Origin: Deltaproteobacteria bacterium | Lineage (GTDB): Bacteria > Myxococcota_A > Polyangia > Nannocystales > Nannocystaceae | Reading direction: 5' to 3' | Assembly: GCA_003696955.1 (NCBI GenBank) | Contig: RFGU01000249.1 | Location: 1 to 64,000 of the forward strand | DNA: 64,000 bases | In this document: one piece after another, positions 40,844 to 48,614 of the stretch | Layout: the number at the start of each line of letters is the position of its first letter | How positions within the stretch are numbered: the stretch's first letter is position 1 | Made by a program: the position numbers and the translations under genes | The notes under the pieces: model-generated | Told to the model about the DNA's origin: nothing | Database searches by the model: none | The model's input: the letters and a program-made list of their open reading frames with translations, nothing else

Positions 40844-41934
40844 CACGCCGCATCGGGCTTACCACCGGCGGCGGCGACTGCCCCGGCCTCAACGCGGCGA
40901 TCCGCGCGGTCGTGCTGCGGGCCGCCGCCCGGGGCATGGAGGTCCTGGGCATCGAAGACGGCCTGCTCGGGCTGCTCGCGGGTACCGGCGCGGGCGTACG
41001 CCTCCTCCGACCGGACGACGTGGAGCCGATCCTGAACCGAGGCGGCACGATCCTGGGCACGACGAACCGGGGCAACCCCTTGGCGTTCCCCATGGCGGAC
41101 GGATCGGTCGTGGACCGCGGCGACGAGATCGTCGCGCGGGCCCGCGAACTCGATCTGGAGTGCATCGTCATGGCCGGTGGGGACGGCACCCAGTCCATCG
41201 GCCTGGAACTGGCCGCCCGTGGCCTCGCCGTCATCGGTCTGCCCAAGACCATCGACAACGATCTGAGTCACACCGAGGCGACCTTCGGCTTCGCCACGGC
41301 CGTGGGCGTCGCGGTCGAGGCCCTCGACCGGCTGCGCACGACGGCCGAATCCCACGAACGCGTGATGATCCTCGAGGTGATGGGGCGCGGCGCAGGGTGG
41401 ATCGCCCTCGAAGCGGGCATCGCCGGCGGCGCCCACGTCGTCCTGCTGCCCGAGATCCCCTACGACCCCGACGTCGTGGCCGACGCGATCCGCAGACGGC
41501 GCCGGGCCCCTCGCCCCTTCGCCCTGGTGGTCGTCGCCGAAGGCGCACACCCGCCGGGAGAGGCGCCGCCACGGCACGCCTGGCCGGGAACGCACGGAAG
41601 TACCGCGCTCGGGGGTGCCGGCATGCGCTGCGCGGAGCTGCTCGCCCAACGGGTCGCCGACTGCGAGATCCGTGTCACCGTCCTCGGTCACACCCAACGG
41701 GGCGGAACGCCCGTCCCCTTCGACCGTCTGCTGGCGACACGCCTGGGCACCGAAGCGGCCGACGCCGCCTACGAGCGCGACCACGGCGTGCTGATGGCGT
41801 GGGTCCCCCCCGACGTGCGCCGGATCCCCTTGGACCCCACGATCCGTACGCCCCGGCTCGTCGACCCCGCAAGCCAGGTCGTCCGCCATGCCGAGGCCTT
41901 GGGGATCTGCCTCGGGCGCATCCCGCCGGCCTAG
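40840..41934 (+). CDS. pfkA: 6-phosphofructokinase (group III, probably ATP-dependent)
   Basis: A 364-residue phosphofructokinase that would phosphorylate fructose 6-phosphate. It opens with LTTGGGDCPGLNAAIR, has MAGGDGTQS, the catalytic GLPKTIDNDL and MGRGAGWIALEAG. Two residues decide the phosphoryl donor: here Gly follows the Asp in GGDGT (Asp in PPi enzymes) and Lys stands in PKTIDND (Gly in classic ATP enzymes). This mix is known in actinobacterial-type ATP enzymes, so ATP is favoured but not proven. GTG 40840 overlaps the asd stop (GTGA). Confidence 0.92.
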   Translation: MTRRIGLTTGGGDCPGLNAAIRAVVLRAAARGMEVLGIEDGLLGLLAGTGAGVRLLRPDDVEPILNRGGTILGTTNRGNPLAFPMADGSVVDRGDEIVARARELDLECIVMAGGDGTQSIGLELAARGLAVIGLPKTIDNDLSHTEATFGFATAVGVAVEALDRLRTTAESHERVMILEVMGRGAGWIALEAGIAGGAHVVLLPEIPYDPDVVADAIRRRRRAPRPFALVVVAEGAHPPGEAPPRHAWPGTHGSTALGGAGMRCAELLAQRVADCEIRVTVLGHTQRGGTPVPFDRLLATRLGTEAADAAYERDHGVLMAWVPPDVRRIPLDPTIRTPRLVDPASQVVRHAEALGICLGRIPPA

Positions 41935-41959
41935 ATCCCCGCCCACGTGCAGGCCGGCG
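41924..41959. terminator. Perfect 9-bp hairpin at the pfk/recN junction
   Basis: Arms 41924-41932 (CGCCGGCCT) and 41951-41959 (AGGCCGGCG), 18-base loop. The pfk stop codon lies in the stem/loop edge and the recN stop starts 2 bases after the second arm. No T-tract. Confidence 0.5.
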
Positions 41960-41960
41960 A

Positions 41961-43634
41961 TCAGCGCGCTGCGATTAGGGCCTTGGCGTGACGCCGCGCC
42001 GTCTCCGTGATCCGTGCGCCGGCGAGCATCCGGGCGATCTCCTCGACCCGCGCCGCATCGTCGAGTGCCTCGACCCGCGTGACCGTTCGCTTGCCCTTGC
42101 GCACCTTCGCCACGCGATAGTGACGATCCGCAAGCGCCGCGATCTGGGGCAGATGCGTGATGCACAAGACCTGGTGCCCTTCGGCCGCCCGCTGCAGCTT
42201 GCGGCCGATGGCCTCGGCCACCGCCCCCCCCACGCCCGCGTCCACCTCGTCGAAGACGTAGGTTGCGACGCGAGCACCGCGGCGTTCGACCCCCTTGACG
42301 GCCAGCAGCAGGCGGGAGAGTTCGCCACCGGAGGCGACCTTGGTAAGCGGTGCGGGCGGCTCTCCGGGATTGGCGGAGAAGCGAAAGGTCACCGCATCCC
42401 CCCCGTACGGCCCCGGCGTCTCGTCCGCGCGAAACGCAACGTCCACCGAAAGGCGCGCACCGGCCATGTGCAGGTCGGCGAGCTCACGCTCGACCCCTCG
42501 CGCAAGGCGTGCCCCGGCCCTGCGCCGCGCCGTCGAAAGACGCCGAGCGGCGGCGACCAGGGCCTCGCGGGCGGCGGCCACCTGCCCGCGCAGTTCCGTG
42601 CGGGCCTCGTCGAGGCCTTCGAGCCGCGCCGCCTCGGTCCGAAGCGCCTCGAGCCGCTCCGAGAGTCCCTCGAAACCCGTCGCGAAGGAACGGCGCAGGG
42701 ACTCGAGTTCGAAGAGCCGTGCCTGGAGCCGCTCCATCTCGTCGGGATCGACCTCGACCTCGTCGACCACCCGTCGCGCCACGTCCGCGGCCTCCTCGCA
42801 CGCCGCCTCGATCCCGGCGAGCACCTCCTCGAGCCGTTCGAGCCGGGCCGCCCGCGGCAGTGCCGAGAGCACCCGCAAGAGCGCCCCCACCCGTTCCACG
42901 ACGGCGCCGTCGCCTTCGTAGAGGGCCTCGCGCACCTCGTGGGCCGCCGCCGCGATGCGATGCCCGTGTTCGAGCAGCCCGAGCCGTTCGCGCAGCCGCT
43001 CCTCCTCGCCCGGCTGGGGATCCACCCGTTCGATGCGCTCGATCTGATGTCGGACGAACTCGAGGCGATCCGGGCCGTCGGCCTCCATGGCTTCGAGTTC
43101 GGCCAGGCGGTCCGCCGCCTCCCTCCACGCGGCGTGGGCCCGGGCCACCTCGACCCGCAGGGCACCGAGTTCGCCGAACCGGTCGAGCACGTCGCGCTGC
43201 CCGTCGGCGCGGGCGAGGACGTGGTGCTCGTGCTGGCTGCAGACGTCGAGCAGGGGGCCTACGATCTCCGCCAAGGTCTTGCGATCGGCGAGTCCTCCCT
43301 GCACGAAGCACCGCGAACGCCCCTTGCGGGCCACCTCGCGCCGCACGATGAGCCCTTCGTCCCCGAGGGGGTCGAGTCCGCGACGTTCGAGGGCCGCCTC
43401 GACGATATCGGGGGCCTCGTCCGGAACCTCGAAGACCGCTTCGACGACCAACCGATCCTCTCCGGCGCGAACGAGCTGCGGTTGCCCGCGCCCCCCCCGT
43501 AACAGTACGAGGGCGTCGACCAGGATCGACTTGCCGGCGCCGGTTTCCCCGGTGAGCACGGTCAGGCCCGGACCGAAGACCAGGGATACGTCGTCGAGGA
43601 GGGCGAGCCCCCGAATGTGCAGCTCGGCCAGCAT
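41961..43634 (-). CDS. recN: DNA repair protein RecN
   Basis: A 557-residue SMC-like ATPase for double-strand break repair, normal in length. The Walker A motif is LTGETGAGKSILVDAL (about residues 30-45). The middle (about 150-350) is a coiled coil rich in Glu/Arg/Leu. The signature SGGELSRLLLAVKG and Walker B YVFDEVDAGVGG follow, then a THLPQIAALADRHY block. It lies 3 bases after nadK in the order response regulator-nadK-recN; the nadK-recN link is common in bacteria. Confidence 0.96.
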   Translation of the reverse strand: MLAELHIRGLALLDDVSLVFGPGLTVLTGETGAGKSILVDALVLLRGGRGQPQLVRAGEDRLVVEAVFEVPDEAPDIVEAALERRGLDPLGDEGLIVRREVARKGRSRCFVQGGLADRKTLAEIVGPLLDVCSQHEHHVLARADGQRDVLDRFGELGALRVEVARAHAAWREAADRLAELEAMEADGPDRLEFVRHQIERIERVDPQPGEEERLRERLGLLEHGHRIAAAAHEVREALYEGDGAVVERVGALLRVLSALPRAARLERLEEVLAGIEAACEEAADVARRVVDEVEVDPDEMERLQARLFELESLRRSFATGFEGLSERLEALRTEAARLEGLDEARTELRGQVAAAREALVAAARRLSTARRRAGARLARGVERELADLHMAGARLSVDVAFRADETPGPYGGDAVTFRFSANPGEPPAPLTKVASGGELSRLLLAVKGVERRGARVATYVFDEVDAGVGGAVAEAIGRKLQRAAEGHQVLCITHLPQIAALADRHYRVAKVRKGKRTVTRVEALDDAARVEEIARMLAGARITETARRHAKALIAAR

Positions 43635-43637
43635 GGG

Positions 43638-44585
43638 CTACGGGTTCGTCTCGCCGTTGGGATCGTCGAGCGTACGGGGAGGCGTCGACCAGCCGAGCTT
43701 GGCGGCCAGCACGTCGAAGACGGAGACGTCGGGCGGCACGAGACGCAAGGGGACGGCATCGAGGCCGATGACGACGCGATCGCCCCGCTGCAGCTCGATG
43801 GTCCACTGCCCGTCGACGGACAGGAGCGCCCGTTCCACCCGGGCCGGACCGCAGAAGGCGACCTCGATCTCCTTGCGCGCGGGACTTACGACCGGACGAT
43901 GGGTCAGGCTGTGGGAACAGATCGGCGTGATGGTGAAGGTTTCGGTGCCCGCGAGCACGATGGGCCCGCCCGCCGACAGGTTGTAGGCCGTCGAGCCCGT
44001 AGGCGTCGCGACGATCAGACCGTCCGCCCGGTACGTCGCCATGTACTCCCCCCCCACCTTGGTATCGAGATGGAGCATCCGGGGCAGGGCGCCGTGGCCG
44101 ACGTACACGTCGTTGCAGGCCACCTCCTCGCCGAGCACCTCGCCGTCCCGCAGCACCCGCAGCCGGATGCGCTGTCGGGGCTCCCATCGAAGGCGTCCAG
44201 CGACGGCATCTTCGAGGGCCTGCTCGAGTCGACTCGACGGATAGGCCGTGAGGAAGCCGAGGTCCCCGAGGTTGATCCCGAGCACGGGCACGCCGTGATC
44301 GGCCACCCACCGCCCGAGGCGCAAGAGGGTCCCGTCGCCCCCGAGAGCCACCGCCAGGTCGAACCGCAAGACGTTCCCCTCGAGGGTGACACGTTCGGCC
44401 GGCACCCTCTGCGAACCGAGATCGAGGTCCTTCGGAACGGCCACCGTGACGCCACGCTCCGTAAGTCGGCGCGCCGCCTCGACGAGGGCCGCGCACGCCT
44501 TCGACGAACCCGCATAGGGATAGAGCAACACGCGGGACACGGACCCGATGCGGCGGGCCTCGTCTACTCGATCTTGGAGATTCAT
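43638..44585 (-). CDS. nadK: NAD kinase
   Basis: A 315-residue ATP-NAD kinase that makes NADP. It has the phosphate-binding LGGDGTLLRLGRW (about residues 85-97), GINLGDLGFLTAY, the ADGLIVATPTGSTAYNLSAGGPI block and PICSHSLTHRPVV. About 20 extra residues precede the core. ATG 44585 overlaps the stop of the upstream response regulator (ATGA). Second gene of the operon ending in recN. Confidence 0.95.
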   Translation of the reverse strand: MNLQDRVDEARRIGSVSRVLLYPYAGSSKACAALVEAARRLTERGVTVAVPKDLDLGSQRVPAERVTLEGNVLRFDLAVALGGDGTLLRLGRWVADHGVPVLGINLGDLGFLTAYPSSRLEQALEDAVAGRLRWEPRQRIRLRVLRDGEVLGEEVACNDVYVGHGALPRMLHLDTKVGGEYMATYRADGLIVATPTGSTAYNLSAGGPIVLAGTETFTITPICSHSLTHRPVVSPARKEIEVAFCGPARVERALLSVDGQWTIELQRGDRVVIGLDAVPLRLVPPDVSVFDVLAAKLGWSTPPRTLDDPNGETNP

Positions 44586-45532
44586 CGCCCTGGTTCGACT
44601 TCGTCCGCCGGCTCCTCCGGCCGATAGAGGTACCCCTCGTGTTGATACAGGCAGATGTAGCCGGCGCCCTCCTCGCGCGCCCGCGCAAGGGCCCGATCGG
44701 TCAGGTCGAGCAGATCGGAGAACGCGTGCACGTCGCGGCTCGGGAAGAACGCGATGCCCACGGAAAGGTCCACGGGCTCCCCTACGCCGGGCAGGCGCCG
44801 GGCCCGTTGCACGATGCGCTCGGCCACGGACAGCGCCCCGGGGAAGTGGGTGTTGGGCAGGATCACCAGATAGGCGTGGGCACCGTAGCGGTGCACCAGA
44901 TCGATCTTGCGCACGCTGATCTCGACCGCGTCGCGCAGGGCGCGGGCCGCCTCCGCCGAGGTCCCCTCCGCCAGTTCGATCCGCAGGCACGCGAGGGGAT
45001 CGCTGTAGCGTCGCGCCCTGTCGAACTCCTCCTCGAAGCGCCGCATGAAACGCTCGTCCGTCGTCGCGCCGCCCGCCTCCCCACCGGAAGCGAAGGCGGC
45101 GTCGCCGCGACCGACCGGCGAGGACGCCGCGGTCGCGGCATGGCGGATCCGCAGCAGCGCCTCGATGCGCGCCCGAAGTTCCTCCTCGTCGTAGGGCTTT
45201 CCGAGGTAGTCGTCGGCCCCGCAGCGCAGCCCCTCGACCCGGGCCGCCGCGGAGTTGCGCGAACTCACCAGGATGATGGGCACGTAGTCGCCACGCGTCT
45301 GGGCCTTGAGGATCCGACACGCATCCAGCCCGGACAACCGCGGCATCACCACGTCGAGCATCACCAGGTCGGGCCGCTCCCTGGCGAACGCCTCGATGGC
45401 GCGCTGGCCGTCTTCGACCACCGAGACCCGGTAGCCCGCAAGCTCCAGCGCACGACGCGCGTGCTCACGCTCCGCGGTGGTGTCGTCGGCCACGAGGATC
45501 TTGGGCCGCGCCGATGGCGTCGGGATCGTCAC
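44582..45532 (-). CDS. Response regulator with degenerate GGDEF output domain
   Basis: A 316-residue two-domain protein. The receiver (residues 10-130) has the acidic pair VADD, the phospho-acceptor in LVMLDVVMP and the lysine in YLGKPY, so it should be phosphorylated. A linker follows, then a domain with diguanylate-cyclase layout (FMRRFEEEFDRARRYSDPLACLRIEL and VDLSVGIAFFPS). The active-site GGDEF loop is replaced by HRYGAHAYLVIL, so cyclase activity is unlikely; nucleotide binding or dimer signalling may remain. GTG 45532; a CATACT box at 45544-45549 lies 11 bases upstream. It heads the nadK-recN operon. Confidence 0.88.
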   Translation of the reverse strand: MTIPTPSARPKILVADDTTAEREHARRALELAGYRVSVVEDGQRAIEAFARERPDLVMLDVVMPRLSGLDACRILKAQTRGDYVPIILVSSRNSAAARVEGLRCGADDYLGKPYDEEELRARIEALLRIRHAATAASSPVGRGDAAFASGGEAGGATTDERFMRRFEEEFDRARRYSDPLACLRIELAEGTSAEAARALRDAVEISVRKIDLVHRYGAHAYLVILPNTHFPGALSVAERIVQRARRLPGVGEPVDLSVGIAFFPSRDVHAFSDLLDLTDRALARAREEGAGYICLYQHEGYLYRPEEPADEVEPGR

Positions 45533-45543
45533 GCGTCCCGCTC

Positions 45544-45549
45544 AGTATG
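45544..45549 (-). promoter_or_regulatory. Relaxed -10 box for the response regulator operon
   Basis: Reads CATACT on the minus strand, 11 bases before GTG 45532. It lacks the GC/GG prefix seen in the stronger boxes. Confidence 0.3.
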
Positions 45550-45647
45550 ACGGCTCGGCGGCGACGGGCCTAGGGCCGGTGGCCATTCGCACCGCGACGA
45601 GGGATTGCGCAAAGCGCGCACCCGTACCCTCCCGCCGCCGGTCCGGC

Positions 45648-45676
45648 TTGACACCCGAAAAACCCTCGCGTAAGCC
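45648..45676 (+). promoter_or_regulatory. Candidate promoter of rplM
   Basis: A perfect TTGACA at 45648-45653, a 17-base spacer and a weak -10 (TAAGCC, 45671-45676). The rplM ATG follows after 10 bases and has no Shine-Dalgarno sequence, so the mRNA may be leaderless or nearly so. Confidence 0.4.
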
Positions 45677-45686
45677 TCCCCGTCCC

Positions 45687-46124
45687 ATGGCGACGCCCTA
45701 TCCGAAGCCTCACGAAGTCGAGCGCAAGTGGCTCCTCGTCGACCTTTCGGGTCAGACGGTCGGCCGTGCCGCGTCGCAGATCGCAAGCATCCTGCGTGGC
45801 AAGCACAAGCCCACGTACATGCCCCACGCGGACGCCGGAGACTTCGTGGTCTGCATCAACGCCGACAAGGTGCGCTTTACGGGCCGCAAGCTCGACGCCA
45901 AGCAGTACCACCGATTCACCGGCCACATCGGCAACCTCAAGTCGCTTTCGGCGCGCGAGATGCTCGCCAAGAAGCCCGAGGAGATCATCAAGCAGGCCGT
46001 CCGTCGCATGCTGCCGCGCACGGCCCTCGGGCGTGCCCAATTCAAGAAGCTCAAGGTGTACGCGGGCGCCGAACATCCCCATGCCGCCCAGCGCCCCGAG
46101 CCCTACACCCTGCCCCACTCCTAG
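45687..46124 (+). CDS. rplM: 50S ribosomal protein L13
   Basis: A 145-residue large-subunit protein of standard length. Family segments are KWLLVDLSGQTVGRAASQIA, LRGKHKPTYMPHADAGDFV, NADKVRFTGRKLDAK and AVRRMLPRTALGRAQFKKLKVYAG. It is followed 33 bases later by rpsI, the usual L13-S9 operon. The ATG at 45687 has no clear ribosome site. Confidence 0.97.
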   Translation: MATPYPKPHEVERKWLLVDLSGQTVGRAASQIASILRGKHKPTYMPHADAGDFVVCINADKVRFTGRKLDAKQYHRFTGHIGNLKSLSAREMLAKKPEEIIKQAVRRMLPRTALGRAQFKKLKVYAGAEHPHAAQRPEPYTLPHS

Positions 46125-46157
46125 AGGTCTTCGAGACCGAGACGAACGGATTTCGCG

Positions 46158-46556
46158 ATGGCCAAGTCGAAGATGCGTTACTACGCCACTGGACGACGCA
46201 AGTCGGCGGTGGCCCGTGTTTGGTTGCTGGAAGGCGACGGCAACATCACGATCAATCGCCGCGACGCGAGCGAGTACCTGCGCCGCAAGACCAACCTACA
46301 GGTCGTGGAACAACCCCTGCAGGCGGTGGGCGGCAGCGACAAGTTCGACGTGTGGTGCACCGTCCGTGGTGGGGGACTGTCGGGTCAGGCCGGAGCGATT
46401 CGCCTCGGCATCGCCCGGGCCCTTCTGCGCGTCGACGAAGGCCACCGCGAGCCCCTCAAGCGGGCCGGCTTCCTGACGCGGGACGCCCGCGAGAAGGAAC
46501 GTAAGAAGTACGGCCGGAAGGGCGCCCGCGCGCGCTTCCAGTTCAGCAAGCGGTAG
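46158..46556 (+). CDS. rpsI: 30S ribosomal protein S9
   Basis: A 132-residue small-subunit protein. It has [16 protein letters not shown] near the start, [19 protein letters not shown] in the middle, and the basic C-terminal tail ending in [17 protein letters not shown], which reaches toward the P-site tRNA. The family length is normal and it follows rplM. Confidence 0.97.
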   Translation: MAKSKMRYYATGRRKSAVARVWLLEGDGNITINRRDASEYLRRKTNLQVVEQPLQAVGGSDKFDVWCTVRGGGLSGQAGAIRLGIARALLRVDEGHREPLKRAGFLTRDAREKERKKYGRKGARARFQFSKR

Positions 46557-46661
46557 CGCTGGCCGGCGCCTTCACGTCGGTCGATACCGCTGCGGCCCGC
46601 ACCGTGGCCCTCGGGAGCATCGATTGGAAATCGCTGCGCTCGAGGTGTCCAAGGAGGGGAC

Positions 46662-47747
46662 ATGTCCTCGTTCGCGATCCGATCTACGCCTTTGGCCTTC
46701 GCCTGCCTCCTCCTCGCCGCGTGCGGTGGTGACGATGGAGCGAGCGGTTCGGCAAGCGCCACCGGCACGGCGACGGACGGCTCGACCGGTACGACGGTGA
46801 CCGCCTCGGCCACGGGCTCGGGCACGGGCCCGACGACCGAGGGGAGCGCCTCGGCCACCGGGACGACGGCGACGACGAGCGCAACCTCCACGGGCACGGC
46901 CACCGCGAGCGGGACGGCCGGGTCGGACACGGGCACCGCAGGCTCGGACACGGGCACCGCGGGCTCGGACACGGGCACCGGCGGCACGGGCGGTTCGACG
47001 GGGACGACCGGCGGCGCGACGGCGGGCACCCAGGGGGGCTCCACCGGCGGTGCCTCGACGGGGGGCACGACGGGCGGCAGCCTGCCCTGCGGGACGATCC
47101 CCGTCACGTACCGTGACTTCAAGCCGGATCACGTGGACTTCGGCTGCCACTACGGTGCCAACATGGAGTATCCGGGGCTGGTCCTTTCGGCCCTCGGCGT
47201 CGATCAGAAGCCCCAGTACAACCCGAACCCGCCACCGCCGCCGGCGGGCTGGTCGGGAACCGCGACCCAGATCACCTCGGCCGCCTCGTTCTCCGAGTGG
47301 TACAACACCACGCCGGGCGTGAACATGGAGATCGCCGGGACGATCACGCTGACCGAGATCATGCCCGGCCTGTGGTCGTTCAGCAGCAACAGCTTCTATC
47401 CCCTGACGGACATGGGGTTCGGCAACAACGTGGACCCCAACTGGGCCGGAAACACCTACCCCGATCGCAACGGCTCGTTCACCACGGAGATCCACGTCCA
47501 GTTCGTCTACCAACCCGGACAGACGTTCACCTTCACCGGGGACGACGACGTGTGGGTCTTCATCGACGGGCAGCTCGCCCTCGACCTCGGCGGGATGCAC
47601 CCGCAGCGCAGCGGTACCATCGACCTCGACACCCTTGGGCTCACGCCCGGTGTCATCTACGACATGGACGTCTTCCACGCCGAGCGGTGCGAGTCGGGCT
47701 CGAACTTCCGCATCGACACGTCCATCGCGTGTTTTACGCCGCAGTGA
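46662..47747 (+). CDS. Fibro-slime domain lipoprotein
   Basis: A 361-residue predicted lipoprotein. The lipobox is ACLLLAAC (Cys 21), then a 120-residue Gly/Ser/Thr-rich linker with three 21-bp repeats. The domain from about residue 145 shows fibro-slime features: [15 protein letters not shown], the [10 protein letters not shown] block, and [25 protein letters not shown], ending [22 protein letters not shown]. Fibro-slime/PA14-like domains are carbohydrate-binding modules first noted in slime-mould and fibrobacter proteins. A surface adhesin or matrix role is inferred. A strong AAGGAGG site precedes the ATG. Confidence 0.92.
   Translation: MSSFAIRSTPLAFACLLLAACGGDDGASGSASATGTATDGSTGTTVTASATGSGTGPTTEGSASATGTTATTSATSTGTATASGTAGSDTGTAGSDTGTAGSDTGTGGTGGSTGTTGGATAGTQGGSTGGASTGGTTGGSLPCGTIPVTYRDFKPDHVDFGCHYGANMEYPGLVLSALGVDQKPQYNPNPPPPPAGWSGTATQITSAASFSEWYNTTPGVNMEIAGTITLTEIMPGLWSFSSNSFYPLTDMGFGNNVDPNWAGNTYPDRNGSFTTEIHVQFVYQPGQTFTFTGDDDVWVFIDGQLALDLGGMHPQRSGTIDLDTLGLTPGVIYDMDVFHAERCESGSNFRIDTSIACFTPQ
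46920..46982 (+). repeat. Three tandem 21-bp coding repeats
   Basis: Units at 46920-46940, 46941-46961 and 46962-46982 differ at only a few bases and encode three G-S-D-T-G-T-A/G heptapeptides in the lipoprotein linker. Confidence 0.85.
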
Positions 47748-47773
47748 CCCGCACGGCGCCGGGGCCGTGGGTC
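47746..47773. terminator. Bulged 11-bp hairpin at a convergent junction
   Basis: GACCC plus CACGGC (47746-47750 and 47752-47757, single bulged G at 47751) pairs with 47764-47773 (GCCGTGGGTC); loop of 6. It begins inside the TGA stop of the fibro-slime gene. Confidence 0.5.
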
Positions 47774-47783
47774 CTGCGCGGAC

Positions 47784-48521
47784 TCACCCCGGTGGAGGCA
47801 CCTGGGTGTGCGCCCACGCGAGCCGCTCGGGGTCGTTGATCCCGAAGACCTCGCGCTCGGGAGCCTCGACGCAGACCACGCGCCCTTCGGCGGCCGCGCG
47901 CGCGACCACGTCGGTCAGGTAGATCTCGCCGCGGGCATTGTCGTCGCCGATGCCCCGCAGCCAGCGGGCGAGGTCGTCTCCCCGGGCGGCGTAGATCCCG
48001 GCGTTGCACCAGCGGATCCCGCGCTCGGCCTCGCTTGCGTCCGCGTCTTCGACGATACGCAGCGCCCCACCGTCCGGCCCCCGCACGACGCGGCCATAGC
48101 CGGTCGGGTCCTCCGGTCGGAACACGACGAGCCCGAGCCGCACGTCACCCGCGAGACGCTCGGCGAGCCCCGCCAGGGTCTTGGGCTCGACGGCCGGCAC
48201 GTCACCCGGGACGATCACGACCGGGGCATCGTGACGGCGCAGGCTCGAAAGCCCCACCCGCACCGCGTCGCCCGTGCCGCGCTGGGAGGCCTGCAACGCG
48301 AACGAAACGTCGAGCCCGAGGGTTCGGGCGTCCTCGCTCGCACGGGCCTCTACGGCCTTCGCTTCGTGTCCCACCACGACGACCACGTGCTCCGCCCCCG
48401 CGTCGTGCAGGGCCCGTAGCGACCAACCCACGAGGGGCCGGCCGTGCAGCGGATGGAGCACCTTGGGCAGCGCAGACCGCATCCGCGTGCCCTTGCCGGC
48501 CGCGAGGACGATGGCTTCCAT
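47784..48521 (-). CDS. GlmU-like nucleotidyltransferase, pyrophosphorylase domain only
   Basis: A 245-residue protein matching only the N-terminal half of GlmU, which makes UDP-GlcNAc from UTP and GlcNAc-1-phosphate. It has VLAAGKGTRMRSALPKVLHPL for nucleotide and metal binding, QRGTGDAV, VPGDVPAVEP (the acidic metal residue), GYGRVVRG, NAGIYAA and NDNARGEIYLTD-like (DDNARGEIYLTDVVA). The left-handed beta-helix acetyltransferase half is absent, so another enzyme must supply GlcN-1-P acetylation, or this protein uses a different sugar phosphate. ATG 48521 follows a GCTAGATT box by 8 bases. Confidence 0.9.
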   Translation of the reverse strand: MEAIVLAAGKGTRMRSALPKVLHPLHGRPLVGWSLRALHDAGAEHVVVVVGHEAKAVEARASEDARTLGLDVSFALQASQRGTGDAVRVGLSSLRRHDAPVVIVPGDVPAVEPKTLAGLAERLAGDVRLGLVVFRPEDPTGYGRVVRGPDGGALRIVEDADASEAERGIRWCNAGIYAARGDDLARWLRGIGDDNARGEIYLTDVVARAAAEGRVVCVEAPEREVFGINDPERLAWAHTQVPPPG

Positions 48522-48529
48522 GGGCCGCG

Positions 48530-48537
48530 AATCTAGC
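48530..48537 (-). promoter_or_regulatory. Extended -10 box for the GlmU-like gene
   Basis: Reads GCTAGATT on the minus strand and ends 8 bases before ATG 48521. The same octamer stands before the SspB-like gene. Confidence 0.6.
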
Positions 48538-48599
48538 AGGCCTCCCCTTCGCCGTCGGCGTCCGACCGGCGCAAGGCTTCACACCGCCTTCGGACGTGC

Positions 48600-48605
48600 C
48601 ACCCT
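48600..48605 (+). promoter_or_regulatory. Relaxed -10 box for glnE
   Basis: Reads CACCCT (GCCACCCT with flank), 9 bases before GTG 48615. It is a CANNNT variant. Confidence 0.3.
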
Positions 48606-48614
48606 TGGGGCGCG

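Noticed and set aside
46920-46982. Tandem repeat array as CRISPR or regulatory repeats
   Set aside because: The units are 21 bp, in frame, with no spacers, and encode a Gly/Ser/Thr linker.
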